A DNA stretch of 64,000 bases from Prorocentrum cordatum (GCA_963575745.1 CAUYUJ010019931.1:103936-167935); one strand, 5' to 3'; positions 11,001 through 19,623 are shown, numbered from the stretch's first letter. A program made the numbers and translations. The notes: generated by a model not told the origin, from the sequence alone.

Positions 11001-12876
11001 GATGCAAGTATTGGTTGCCAACAAAGATGAGCACGTGCAGTTTCTTAGCGCGGTGTTTGGAAGTATGGTATGTGACGGGGAGGTCTTTAGCGATGGCATG
11101 GTCTCCGACAAAGCTAACCCTTGGGCCCAGCAGGCCCAGCAAGACATACTATCACTACGGGAACTCGAGGAAGGGCAGACGATGCTAGATAACCAGACCA
11201 TCTTTAGTATACTATTCGAGGACCCCACGGACTTCGTCAAGATAGATGTCACCCAGCTTAGATCGATCTTCTACATCACAGATGAGGAGGAGAGGATCAG
11301 GAAAGAGGTGAACAGGACGGAGGGGGAGTACGTATGCCAGGAGGTGTGGGACGATGGCACGGTATGTCGGACGTGTTGGCCTAGCCGAAAACAGCTGCTG
11401 GCGCACATGGCCAACTCAAAAGGGGGCTCTCATGGGAAACTCCACATAGGAAGGGTTCTCACGATCACGAACGCCTGCCCGATCTGCAAGAGCGTGTTCA
11501 GAGATCGTGCCAGTGCCGTCCATCACGTTGCTGCGAGTATGAGGCGCAACTATTGCCCTATGAATCGAGGACGGTACGAGGCCACCATCATAGAGCCCAA
11601 AAGCCTCGAGTGCCCAGTTTGCTTCGAGGAGCAGCCCTCCATCGCCGTCTTTCTCGAGCACGCTGAGGCGCACATTCGGCAGCATCTCCTCCCCTCGTTT
11701 CAGATTCGCGAGGCGCTCGGCACCGCACACAGCAACCCTGAGTGGAGGGGTACGAGACTCAGCAGGGGCGATGTCGACGGGAGGCGCCGCATCGTCTGCG
11801 GTGCAAGTCGCCCACCAGCCCGCGTCGTGGCTCCTCAGGAAGGACAGAGTCAGCGCAGCTCAGGACAGAGCGGACAAGCACAAGCAGCGCCGCCAGATGG
11901 ACGCGGGGGACGAGGACGAGGACGAGCACGAGCCAGGCCCACTTCGCAGCCTGGTGTACCAGCTCGAGGCCAGGATGCGCGCGGTCGAGCACATGGGGTT
12001 CGTCAGCGTGCTGCTGGATCGCAACCACCCGTGCATCGTGGAGAGCAACGCGGCGTTCCAGCGGTTCCTCACAGACAAGAAGAACCACCCGGAGGAGGAT
12101 CGTGGCACGCCAGCGTGCCAGAGTGCTTTCGCAGTTCTAGACGCTTTGCACAGCTACAACTACAAGGACACCTCACAGCGGCGGGCCGCATGCGGGATGT
12201 GCATCGCCCGCCTGATGAAGATGATCGAGCACGGCGGCCCGACCATTGCACAGACGTGGATCACCGAGATGGTCGCGAGCCCCACATTCGACCAGCCTGG
12301 CAAGACGCAGAAGTCACGCCTTACTTTCAACCTCAAAGGCCAGATCCTCATGACCACGCAGGTGGCAGACCACGAGAAGCTCATGGCGGCCATCGAGGGC
12401 GGAGACGACACGATCAAGCAGGTGAGCCCCACGGAGATGCCCACGACGATCCTCAACATGCCAGGCTACCTGATGGACATCAACCTGCTGCTCGCCGAGC
12501 AGATGCGCGCGGCGGGCGGCCGCCACCTAGTCAACAAGGCGCCGCGCGGCAACATGGCCAGGAAGCTCGGCGGCGGCAAGGGCAAGGGCCGCCAGAAGTA
12601 GGTAGGACACGCGCTGCAGCAGTCACGTATCATAGTGTACGCCCGCCGCCAGGCCTTGAGAGCGTCTCCGCTCCTGCCAGGGACCCTGGACCTCCTCCCC
12701 CTCCTCCTCGCCGCCTGTTTGGACCCGCCTCGCACTCGGCGAGTCAGAACGCTCCCGACCCTGGCGCCGATTCAGGGTTAAAACTGAGGCGGGTGTCCGG
12801 CCTCAGTTTTAACCCTCACGAGGCCGACCCCTTCGAAGCCGAAGAGGACGTCGCCCGCGAAATGCACTCACCTTAG
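8002..12876 (+). CDS. LINE B ORF1: EEP endonuclease, reverse transcriptase, three C2H2-like zinc fingers
   Basis: ATG at 8002 (MPLAAAGLLRVVAYNP) is chosen because the endonuclease fold begins eight residues later; the frame is also open further upstream through a CCT repeat. The endonuclease (residues about 8-275) shows IIMTDLNG near residue 168, HIDHILTT near 228 and DHRPVC near 266, but has GTQ at residue 42 where the catalytic Glu is expected. Reverse transcriptase: CHDAVNAFYS (motif A, about 676), GVFPGDTGATRLFN (motif B, about 732), GFVDDIGS (motif C, about 789). Three Cys/His fingers follow near residues 1122, 1158 and 1203 (CRTC, CPICKSVF, CPVCFEEQ). Domain-like sequence ends near 11,700. 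The frame stays open to 12,876, but the Arg/Gly/Pro-rich tail lies over ORF2 and is probably a shadow. The protein would copy the element by target-primed reverse transcription. Confidence 0.85.
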   Translation: MPLAAAGLLRVVAYNPCAAISSSRLLDIAEELGRRDVVGLIGTQKKSGGEQWEEKKEVGEYTVVEAGYLKGKLVSTSCGVALMLRRERFPLHCVKHVFTAPKQIWGRVHGVLCDRGGVRYGFVVMYYPPKQTTNQAKPAYLKTIQVMNEWLSNVMSFLMTRKAVPIIMTDLNGALPYTGDDHVSGVHGKGHLTPSSAALRPLLEGWGMCSIGTHWDLPPTFVGSNGQSHIDHILTTRDLLQATERVMVMRRSARRLQLHRGHEDRDHRPVCASFVLQWPALPGREQQRAPRANREALYQCLQVGYKRREVLSRMEELAEVNADEFDAAKAREDIDEMNTLFITTLNTAVSDVLRDSPLYTEDRKEHTRELRTLLAQRRRYKEEHDEHNTESTSERIRHISKHLRHTAKEYWDAIRARRCAEMKQALKEQNGYMVQKLARLIAGKRRGPRQRKFAVVPGSTASAKAWAQRLKLEPEHGGCSAIPYTIEETRRDMQEEVRERVEDSEAVYRAAEDWREMAVAVWKLKFWRAWPSWSTPPECLRIVFHPRKVNERRPQAAVGVGFHQELPRIVRTRGMLQAILGTCRRVQRYPVHWHCAQAARIPKPNRKLECDGERLIMMMCTLGRTYNAAMLKRKKPPWIAPEWLYGGIHGRRREAAMGVQLVSSYRLQAGGVSHLLRCHDAVNAFYSLHQDKVLEAAESCYDPQDLQFIEDRVRKNLVHISDETGSFWMKARRGVFPGDTGATRLFNRTYLPPFAKYADAAIAHQWHIVLEAGLPWNHSEKTQIGLTGFVDDIGSKVLEAGEGTMQEQIERGGALENEAVDRGLAEIGASQNLEKEENVCYFAGWGSYTATRALARQETALDGRVVHHVRYLGGLQASTFSPLPELQKRLSAIKSSFHSMGGFWYSDAPFGVKRNVVKGLLVNAALSGLEVCVHGRGPLQERDLQHHQSYILVKCRAILQGTARMNESDTHVIVDTNTQILQKFRMGSLYLELRIRRLKWMQVLVANKDEHVQFLSAVFGSMVCDGEVFSDGMVSDKANPWAQQAQQDILSLRELEEGQTMLDNQTIFSILFEDPTDFVKIDVTQLRSIFYITDEEERIRKEVNRTEGEYVCQEVWDDGTVCRTCWPSRKQLLAHMANSKGGSHGKLHIGRVLTITNACPICKSVFRDRASAVHHVAASMRRNYCPMNRGRYEATIIEPKSLECPVCFEEQPSIAVFLEHAEAHIRQHLLPSFQIREALGTAHSNPEWRGTRLSRGDVDGRRRIVCGASRPPARVVAPQEGQSQRSSGQSGQAQAAPPDGRGGRGRGRARARPTSQPGVPARGQDARGRAHGVRQRAAGSQPPVHRGEQRGVPAVPHRQEEPPGGGSWHASVPECFRSSRRFAQLQLQGHLTAAGRMRDVHRPPDEDDRARRPDHCTDVDHRDGREPHIRPAWQDAEVTPYFQPQRPDPHDHAGGRPREAHGGHRGRRRHDQAGEPHGDAHDDPQHARLPDGHQPAARRADARGGRPPPSQQGAARQHGQEARRRQGQGPPEVGRTRAAAVTYHSVRPPPGLESVSAPARDPGPPPPPPRRLFGPASHSASQNAPDPGADSGLKLRRVSGLSFNPHEADPFEAEEDVAREMHSP
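11771..12601 (+). CDS. LINE B ORF2, unknown protein overlapping the end of ORF1 in the +1 frame
   Basis: A 276-residue frame starts at ATG 11771 (MSTGGAASSAVQ) and ends at TAG 12601. Composition is ordinary for a globular protein: an acidic stretch (DAGDEDEDEHE), a helical region (LRSLVYQLEARMRAVEHMGF), two Cys (CGMC) and a basic Gly/Lys tail (GGGKGKGRQK). I do not recognise the fold. Element C has an ORF in the same place and the same relative frame, also ending in a Gly/Ser/Lys-rich tail. That supports a real LINE-encoded protein, perhaps nucleic-acid binding. Translation could use re-initiation, frameshifting, or trans-splicing onto an internal site; the sequence does not decide. Confidence 0.65.
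   Translation: MSTGGAASSAVQVAHQPASWLLRKDRVSAAQDRADKHKQRRQMDAGDEDEDEHEPGPLRSLVYQLEARMRAVEHMGFVSVLLDRNHPCIVESNAAFQRFLTDKKNHPEEDRGTPACQSAFAVLDALHSYNYKDTSQRRAACGMCIARLMKMIEHGGPTIAQTWITEMVASPTFDQPGKTQKSRLTFNLKGQILMTTQVADHEKLMAAIEGGDDTIKQVSPTEMPTTILNMPGYLMDINLLLAEQMRAAGGRHLVNKAPRGNMARKLGGGKGKGRQK
12774..12816. promoter_or_regulatory. Perfect 17-bp inverted repeat (hairpin) at the 3' end of LINE B
   Basis: AGGGTTAAAACTGAGGC at 12774-12790 is followed by nine bases and then its exact complement at 12800-12816. In RNA this would make a stable stem-loop. It lies 173 bases after the ORF2 stop and just before an AT-rich stretch (GGATATATATTAG, 12878-12890). Many LINEs use a 3' RNA structure to recruit their reverse transcriptase, so that role is a reasonable guess. 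Confidence 0.9.
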
Positions 12877-13136
12877 GATATATATTAGCGCTGCTTGGTG
12901 CTGCGAGCAACAGACCTCCAGATCACTCCCACTTGATGGGCGCCTCACACGTGCGCCCCCCGTGCGGGCGCCAACAGGGGCGCATCCGCCCGTGCCTCCG
13001 TTTCATCGGCACGGCAGGCTCCAGAACGATGTGGAGCGAGAGAGGGGCGAGGCAATGGCCACCGCCCCAACCCAGAGCACATATGACCAGGCATGGATCG
13101 TTGCTTGAATAGGTTCGAGACGAGACGAGACACATC

Positions 13137-13155
13137 CTCCTCCTTCTCCGCATCC

Positions 13156-13212
<57 letters not shown>

Positions 13213-13390
13213 GCAGCATCATCATCAGCATCAGCATCAGCATCAGCATCATCATCATCATCAACAACAGCAGCATCATCATCGTCAGCATCATCATCAT
13301 AATCAGCATCACCATCATCATCATCATCAGCAGCAGCAGCATCGCCATCCTCATCGACATCATCATCATCACAATCACCATCATGTTCAT

Positions 13391-13425
<35 letters not shown>

Positions 13426-14480
13426 CCACCACCATGATCGCCATCATCATCGCCATCATCATCGTCATCATCACCATCGTCATCAGCATCATCATCAGCA
13501 CCAGCAGCATCAGCAGCATCATCAAAATCATCAGCAGCAGCCGCATCATCATCAGCAGCAGCAGCATCAGCATCATCAGCAGCATCAGCAGCATCAGCAG
13601 CAGCAGCATCAGCATCAGCATCAGCATCAGCAACACAAGCAGCATCATCATTGGAATCATCATCATCAGCATCATCATCACCAGCATCATTGCTACTTTT
13701 ACCTTCATCATCATCATCAGCATCAGCATCCTCCTCATCAGCATCACCAGCAGCATCATATACGACAGCATCATCAGCACAATCATCATCAGTGGCAGCA
13801 TGACAGCATCATCATCATCACCATCACCATCATCTCATCATCATGACCAGCATCAGCATCATCAGCAGCATCATCATCGGCCTCGTCATCAGCGCCATGA
13901 TCATCATCAGCATCATTACTAGCATAAGCATCATCAGCAGCAGCAGTTGCAGCATCATCATCAGCATCATCAGAATCAGGAGCATCATCAGCATCATTAG
14001 AATGAGGAGCACCATCAGAATCAGCAGCAGCAGCAGTTGCAACATCATCATCAGCATCATCAGAACCAGGAGCATCATCAGAATCATCATCAGCATCCTC
14101 ATTGTCGTAATCAGCATCAACATCATCATAATCAATACCATCATCTTCATCTTCAGCAGCATCAGCATCATCATCAACAACATCACCATCGTCCTGCCTC
14201 ATCCTTCGCCTCATTCTCCTCCTCGTCGTCCATCCCCCCTCTTCCTGCTCGTCATCATCGGCAGCAGCATCAGCATCAGCATTAGCATCGCCGTAATCAT
14301 CGTCGTCATCAGCATCAGCATCATCGACAACCACCACCATTATCATCGTCAACATCATTACTATCATCAACCTCATCAGCATCGTCATCAGCATCAGCAT
14401 CGTCATCAGCATCATCATCATCATCATCATCAACATCATCAGCATCAGCATCATCATCATCAGCAGTATCATCATCATCA
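13137..14480. repeat. ATC/AGC compound microsatellite
   Basis: About 1.3 kb of ATC triplets mixed with AGC and other near-matches. All frames read as Ser/Ile/His on plus or Asp/Met/Ala on minus, which is a composition effect and not gene evidence. The 200 bases before it (12,900-13,130) show nothing I recognise. Confidence 0.95.
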
Positions 14481-14489
14481 TTCGCATCC

Positions 14490-14700
14490 TCATGATCCTC
14501 CCCCATCCTCCTTTTTCTCATCCTTTTCCTTCTCATCCTCCTCCTTCTCCTTCTCCTCCTCCTCCTCATCATCCTCCTCCTCTTCCTCCTTCTCTTCCTG
14601 AGCTCCTCATCCTCATCCTCGTCCTCGTCCTCATCCTCCTCCTTCTCCTCATCCTCCTCCTTCTCCTCGTCCTCCTCTTCCTCCTCCTCCTCCGTTCGTT
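14490..14700. repeat. CCT microsatellite with TCATCC units
   Basis: Continuation of the compound repeat, now CCT and TTC rich. On the minus strand it reads poly-Glu/Asp. The short non-repeat stretch beyond it reads LARPEALAVNSERT in the same frame, so a minus-strand acidic exon is possible but weak. Confidence 0.9.
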
Positions 14701-14926
14701 CTGAATTGACGGCGAGAGCCTCTGGCCTTGCCAGCCTGCGCGTGCCCCTGGCCACGCAGTTTACGGGAAGCGGGCGGCTGCAAGGGACAGGCGCGCGAGC
14801 GACCGTCTAGGCCAAGTCGCGGCGACGACTGCCAGCGCGGCCTTCTGCACCGTGGCCGCCAAGATGGCCCGGCACTCCCTCCAAGAGCTACTGACATCTT
14901 TCAAAAGTGCACAGGAGGCCACCCAG

Positions 14927-15657
14927 CTACGCGTAGGAGTGACCCTGGGCTAGAGTGACCTTTGGTGCGCGGCTTCAGGGGCGCCCGTGGGGGCCCGGCG
15001 CAATCGCGCAAGCTGGCGTTGCCGCGACGCATCAACGATCGGCGGTGCGCCACCCGAAAGATTTGTTGTGCCAGCGGGCTACCGCGGAAGTCCGCCGATT
15101 TCACTCGAGCACCCCGAATGGCACTTCGAAGGCGCTGCAAAAGCAGACGCTGCCGGGGGCCACCGCGAGGAGGTCTGGCACTGCCGGGCTGCATCGCGAT
15201 GACGTCTAACCAGGCCCGGCGTCATGGCCAAAACTGGCCCCATCCGAGAGCGAGGAATATGTTTGAATATCTTTGGGTAACTTTTAGTAGTAAAGATCCC
15301 ACGTGATTCAAAAAAACATATTCAAAAATATTCAAAGATATTCAAATACATCCAAAGATATTCAAGCCAAACGTTTTCGGATTTGGGCTGAAATTCGGGA
15401 CTGGTCCTGGGCCGGAAAACGCGCCGTCTGGTCGACGGGCTCCCCTCCCGGGTAACCAATGCAAGCTGTAGGGTGCGGCGCGTATGCGTTGCTGTCGATT
15501 GCAAGGGGTGGGTTAAACCTGGCGCGCTCAGATGCGAGCGTAATCGCGCGATGCGAGTGCCGACGCGAGGTCGAGCTCATTCCACGAAAAAAGTCACCCG
15601 ACCCCCTTTGGGCCAGCACCAAAGGTCACTCCGGCGAAGGGTCACTCTTACGTGTAG
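14927..15657. mobile_element. Inverted-repeat element, 731 bp, 42-bp terminal repeats
   Basis: The left end (14,927-14,968) and the reverse complement of the right end (15,616-15,657) match over 42 bases with about nine differences. Shared blocks include GAGTGACCC and GAGTGACCTTTGGTGC. No transposase is visible inside, so this would be a non-autonomous element. No target duplication is clear. Confidence 0.65.
15240..15365. repeat. AT-rich ATATTCAAA repeats with inverted symmetry
   Basis: Units such as GATATTCAAA occur four to five times on one side, with complementary TTTGAATATC on the other, inside the 731-bp element. The stretch is much more AT-rich than its surroundings and could form a hairpin. 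Confidence 0.7.
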
Positions 15658-15791
15658 TCGAGCCACACGAGGCCCCCCTCACGTGCTCACCGCCCAGCGC
15701 CGCTGGCGCCGCGGGCTCCTCGCAGTGTTGGGCCCCCCCCACCAGTCACGTCTCGCGCACCCTTCGAGACCGAGCCTGGCCATCTTTTGTT

Positions 15792-16090
15792 TCAAGGAGG
15801 CGAGGAAGGAGGGGGATGAGGAGCATAGGAAGGAGGAGGAGAAGGAGGAGGAGAAATCGGAGGAATCAGAGGAGAAGGAGGGAGGGAGGGCGGGAGGGAG
15901 AGAGGGAGGGGGGGACGATTGGCGCCAAACGCCAAGATCAACGAGGGGAGAGTTAGCGGCAGTGGGGGGGGTCTGGCCATCCAATCCTGGAACGACAGAG
16001 GAGAAGGAGAGGGGAGTAAGAGGAGGAGAACCAAGAGAAGGAGGAGGAGAAGGAGGGAGAGGAGAGGGAGGATCAGACGAGGCCAGGACC
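15792..16090. repeat. AGG/GGAGG polypurine tract
   Basis: Purine-rich plus strand, with one mixed stretch near 15,920-16,000. Nothing coding is supported. Confidence 0.85.
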
Positions 16091-16605
16091 AGGGCAAAAT
16101 AAGGCTGGGCCAAATCAGAACCCTCTGAGATCCAGCGGTTCGGGAAGATGTATCAGGCGCCGCGACCGTTCCAGAGCGCTCCGGAGCACTCTGAGAGCGT
16201 TCATGCGGAAATCGAAAGGTACCGGTACCGCTACTCCCCTCACCTCTCGTGGGGGGTGTTCTGACCAGCACTTCGAGGCGAATATCCAGCATTGACGACG
16301 AGGGCCTCCCAGGGGGGGCCCAACAAGTGGGCAACGAGGGAGGGGTGTAAGTGTATGGGTACCTGTCCTCCTCTGAGTTTCGGGGCGCTTGTCGTTCTCC
16401 GAGCTCAGGAGCGCCCTGGAACGACGCATCCCGCCCCCGCAGCCCCGCCCGGGAGGAGGACCCCGCGAGCCAGCAGGAGGGTGACACGCAAAGGTTGGGC
16501 AGGCGGGCGGGCTCTCCTGCCGCTGCCGCGCCGCGCGCAGGAGCTGCAGCCGCGGGCTCCGCGGCCACCGTGAAACGCTCCGCCGGTCTCGGGTGGCGGC
16601 AGCAC

Positions 16606-16763
16606 GGGGCGCGGCCGAACCCGACCCCCTGGCAAGCAGTCCCGGTCCGTGACGTCACCCTCGCCTTTCGAGCTTCCCTCTGGCCGCACGCACACGTCTT
16701 GGGGCGAGGTGAGGGGGACGTCACGGAAGGTGATGGCTTGCTAGGGGTCGGCTAGGCCGCCCC
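16606..16763. mobile_element. Palindromic MITE-like element, 158 bp
   Basis: The left end GGGGCGCGGCCGAACCCGAC and the reverse complement of the right end GGGGCGGCCTAGCCGACCCC align and continue inwards through GCAAGC to a shared CCGTGACGTC. The inverted repeat covers about 55-60 bases per arm. The left arm contains the palindrome TGACGTCA. Confidence 0.65.
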
Positions 16764-16871
16764 TGACAGGAGGAAGGCGCCACCCTCGTCGCCAGCTGGC
16801 CAGAGATTGCTGCGACCTGGGCCCCCGAGATCTTGCACCAGAGATGTCCAGCAAATCGCGCTGCCATGGTT

Positions 16872-17040
16872 AATCCTCATCCTCCTCCTCCTCCTCCTCC
16901 TCCTCCTCCTCCTCCTCCTCCTCCTCCTCCTCCTCCTCCTCCTCCTGCTCCTCCTACTCCTCCTCTTCCTGCTCCTCCTGCTCCTCCTGCTCCTCCTGCT
17001 CCTCCTGCTCCTCCTGCTCCGCTTCCTCCTCCTACTCCTC
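16872..17040. repeat. CCT microsatellite, later with CCTGCT units
   Basis: Nearly pure CCT to about 16,945, then CCTGCT and CCTACT variants. The following 600 bases (17,050-17,700) show no recognisable gene. Confidence 0.95.
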
Positions 17041-17761
17041 ATACTGGCCTTCATGACCGTGTCCGCCTTGCGGGCCACGGAGACGTTCGCCTTCGAGCGG
17101 CTGAAATCACGCGCCCGGAATCCCAAAACCTCCGCTCTGCCGAAACGTTCCCGTTACCTTGCTGGAATGACAATCAAAATCAACACTCAAAGACTCCACC
17201 CTCCACCCATACCCGTTTCCCTTCCCCCCATGTCCCCCGCTCCCTCCCCGAGGAGGGAAGGAGTAGAAGGATAAGTAGGTCATCGTTGAACGACAGATGA
17301 AATGTCTCGCGATTCTCGCAGGAAGGGGGGAAAATGAGTGGGAGGGATAAAGCGTCTCGAATGAGTAAGAAGGAGGCGGGAGGAAAGATGAGGAAGGGCA
17401 TGGGACGAGGAGGACTGAGAGAAGGAAGAGAGGCAGGAGGAGAGAAAAGAGGTTGAAGGAGAACAAAGCATGAAAAAGCGACCGACGAATGATGATGAGC
17501 GCTTGGTGTTCCCGCAGCAGAGATACAAGACCCGCCTCGTGTTGCCAATCCCGCCAGCAGAAGGAACAAACTGCGAACTGAAAGTGTGCATCGTATGCTT
17601 GACGCTTGCAGGAGAGCGAGGCGGTGCTGTCCGAAGGCACCGCGTGTCCGCCCCCGCCCTCGTGAGCAGGCACCGAAGCAATCCGAGAGGGGTCTGAAGA
17701 GGAGCCTCTCCCGAGAGCCGTCATGGTCACGGCGCTTCCAGGGGACATTACGCCGACCGGG

Positions 17762-17823
17762 AGGGGGGGGGATGAGGAGGAGGAGGAGGAGGAGGAGGAG
17801 GAGGAGGAGGAGGAGGAGGACGA
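17762..17823. repeat. AGG microsatellite
   Basis: Short pure AGG run on the plus strand. Confidence 0.95.
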
Positions 17824-17867
17824 GAGGACAAAGAGGAGAGGAGGGCGAGCTTGAGAGAGGAGCGAGG

Positions 17868-18012
17868 GGGCTCGTGGGCCGGAAAAGTATCCACGCCCAC
17901 GACCTCGCGGTCTGGGCGCACGTGGAGCGGACGCATGAAGACGGGGTCGCCACGCAACGCATCCATGAGGTCGCATGTCCATGCGATCACACCTCGGTGC
18001 TCACACCGCGAG
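17868..18012 (-). CDS. Candidate exon, unknown
   Basis: On the minus strand one frame reads RGVIAWTCDLMDALRGD, then PVFMRPLHVRPDREVVGV and DTFPAHEPP. Codons end mostly in G or C, as in the PDZ exons, and the text is not repetitive. A possible acceptor (ACCGAG followed by G) precedes it. I see no family match, and no donor can be fixed because a purine repeat follows. It could be a chance open frame in GC-rich DNA. Confidence 0.3.
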
Positions 18013-18070
18013 ATCACGGATGTGGATATGTTCACCGCTCGAGAAGGGAGGATGGGGGAACACGAAGTGG

Positions 18071-18227
18071 CAGAAACATGAACTTCTGCAGATCCACGAA
18101 GAGTTCTCGGATCGGCGCTGGACTCCCCTTCCTGGCGCGCGGAGCGTGCCAGGGGCGGCGCCAGAGGCGCAGCCAGGGGGCTCAGGCGCCGATCTGGGAA
18201 ATCCGCGCGAGCCTCCGAAAGTTTATG
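18071..18227 (-). mobile_element. MITE-like element type 3, copy 2
   Basis: This 157-base stretch matches the element at 51,845-52,000 in reverse orientation. Shared blocks include CATAAACTTTCGGAGG, GCGCCTCTGGCGCCGCCCC and CCAGCGCCGATCC. Its two ends are inverted repeats of each other around GGATCGGCGCTGG. Confidence 0.75.
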
Positions 18228-18504
18228 CTTCAACCCCTGCTCAGAGTTGAGAGACATTTAGGCTCAGAAAATGGACTTCGTTCGAAGCGTTAGCCAAATC
18301 TCCAGGTCCAAATATGCGAACACACTAAAGAAGAGAAGAAGCTCCAGGAGAATGCCCTGGGTCCGGTCCAGATTCTTTACTCTCTTGGGCAACATCTGGA
18401 GTCCACGAGAGATGTTTCACTTTTTCTTGAGATCTCTGATCGGTGTGTGTGATTCTTGGCTCCCCGGGGGAAGAAGGGAGGAGGCAGGAGAGAGCCCACA
18501 ATCG

Positions 18505-18690
18505 AATCGGTGAGTCGGATCGGCGGTCGAAGTGCATCGGATCGGCGCGAATCGGCAGTCGAATCGGCGGGAATCGGCAGTGCAGTAAGCCTCTCTCAAA
18601 AAACCGGAGCCCCACTCCGAATCCGCAGTCGAATCGAAGCGGGATCGGAACCCACCGACATCGAGATCGAACATCGAATCGAACCGGAGG
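18505..18690 (+). repeat. ATCGGATCG-rich dispersed repeat, copy 1 (divergent)
   Basis: Dense ATCGG and GAATCG units, including GGATCGGCG and GACATCGAGATCGAAC. It resembles the copies at 31,857 and 50,525 but is only partly alignable by eye. Confidence 0.55.
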
Positions 18691-19049
18691 AACCGAAACG
18701 CGCCCTGGGAGAGGAGGGACGAGGAGGCCCCTCCCCCCTGCAGCGCGGGAGCTGCCCCGGGGGGCGAGAGGCGCGAGCCCCGTCGCCGGGCCTTGGCGCC
18801 GCGCTGCTTGGCGAGGGCCACCTCGGGCCACTGCCGCTCGGGGCGCGCGGGAGCCGCGCTCGCAGCCGGGCCCGACGACGGCAGAAACGACGACGGCGAC
18901 GTCGACGGCGGCGGCGGCGACGACGGCGAGGGCAAGGAGGGCGACGACACCGACGGCGACGGCGAAGGCGGCACCGGCGAGGGGCAGGGCGGGGAGGCGA
19001 AGGGTACAGGGGCCTGCCGAAAAGAGGAAGCAAGGGGGGAGGCACAACC

Positions 19050-19440
19050 CCTGCCCTTGTTCTGTCTCCTCATCCTCCTCCTTCACCTCCTCGTCCTCCC
19101 TTCCTTCCTGTCTCGTTCTCTCCCCATCTCCTCTCCTTCTCCTCGTCATCATCCACGTCCCCCTTGTCCCCCTCCTCGTCGTCATGATCGCTCCTGCCCG
19201 ATGGTGGTAAGCCTCGTCCTCCTCCCCCTCCTCCCGCTCCTCCTCATCCATCCTCCTCACACGTATCATCCTGATCCCGCTCCTCCTCATCCTCCTCTTT
19301 CTCCTCCTCCTCGTCAGCCTTGTCCCCCTCATCCTCCTCCTCCTCCTCCTCCTCCTCCTCCTCCTCCTCCTCCTCCTTCTCCTCCTCCTCCTCCTCCTGC
19401 TCCTCCTCCTGACCCTCCTCCTCTTGACCCTCCTCCTCTG
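19050..19440. repeat. CCT-rich microsatellite
   Basis: CCT and CTC triplets with TCATCC interruptions. Its higher-coordinate part encodes the poly-Glu tail of the candidate exon below when read on the minus strand. Confidence 0.9.
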
Positions 19441-19594
19441 CATACTTCACCACCTGGCTCCTGTTGCGCATGTCGGCGCGAGTCGCGTTCGCCGCCGTCA
19501 CGTTGACGAATTCGCGCGTCGAGTTCCCCTTCTGCAGTTTGAAGAGCAGCTGGCCGGGCTCATCGTCGGCCGCCCGCCAGGAGACCTGAACCTC
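19244..19594 (-). CDS. Candidate exon with a unique domain-like stretch and a poly-Glu tail
   Basis: After a possible acceptor (CCCAACAAG, then G at 19,594) the minus strand reads EVQVSWRAADDEPGQLLF, then KLQKGNSTREFVNVTA and RADMRNRSQVVKYAEEE. About 75 acidic residues encoded by the GGA repeat follow, with a stop at 19,244. The first 55 residues look like a real folded segment: an alternating strand pattern and two possible N-glycosylation sequons (NST, NVT). A beta-sandwich of the Ig or fibronectin type is possible, but I cannot confirm it. It lies on the same strand as, and inside the span of, the PDZ exons, so it may belong to that gene. Confidence 0.45.
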   Translation of the reverse strand, partial: EVQVSWRAADDEPGQLLFKLQKGNSTREFVNVTAANATRADMRNRSQVVKYAEEEGQEEEGQEEEQEEEEEEKEEEEEEEEEEEEEEDEGDKADEEEEKEEDEEERDQDDTCEEDG

Positions 19595-19623
19595 CTTGTT
19601 GGGCGCGGCGGCTGGAAACAGAG

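Larger units (their letters stand above)
7890..12880 (+). mobile_element. LINE element B, nearly intact non-LTR retrotransposon with two overlapping ORFs
   Basis: The endonuclease and reverse transcriptase are in one uninterrupted frame of about 3.7 kb. A second ORF follows in the +1 frame, and a perfect inverted repeat lies 170 bases after its stop. There is no poly-A tail and no obvious target-site duplication; the element is bounded by CCT repeats upstream and an ATC microsatellite downstream. The lack of frameshifts contrasts with elements A, C and D and suggests a recent insertion. The limits given are approximate. Confidence 0.85.

Noticed and set aside
11771-12876. The C-terminal 370 residues of the LINE B first frame
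   Set aside because: Arg/Gly/Pro/His-rich shadow of the better-composed second ORF in the same place; no domain seen.
12923-14755. Long open frames rich in Met/Leu, Asp, His or Ser over the 13-14.7 kb repeats, and similar ones at 19.6-23.5, 26.1-27.6, 52.9-53.5 and 61-64 kb
   Set aside because: They are translations of ATC, CCT or AGG repeats, open in many frames at once, with no motif. Only pieces with non-repeat coding text were kept.
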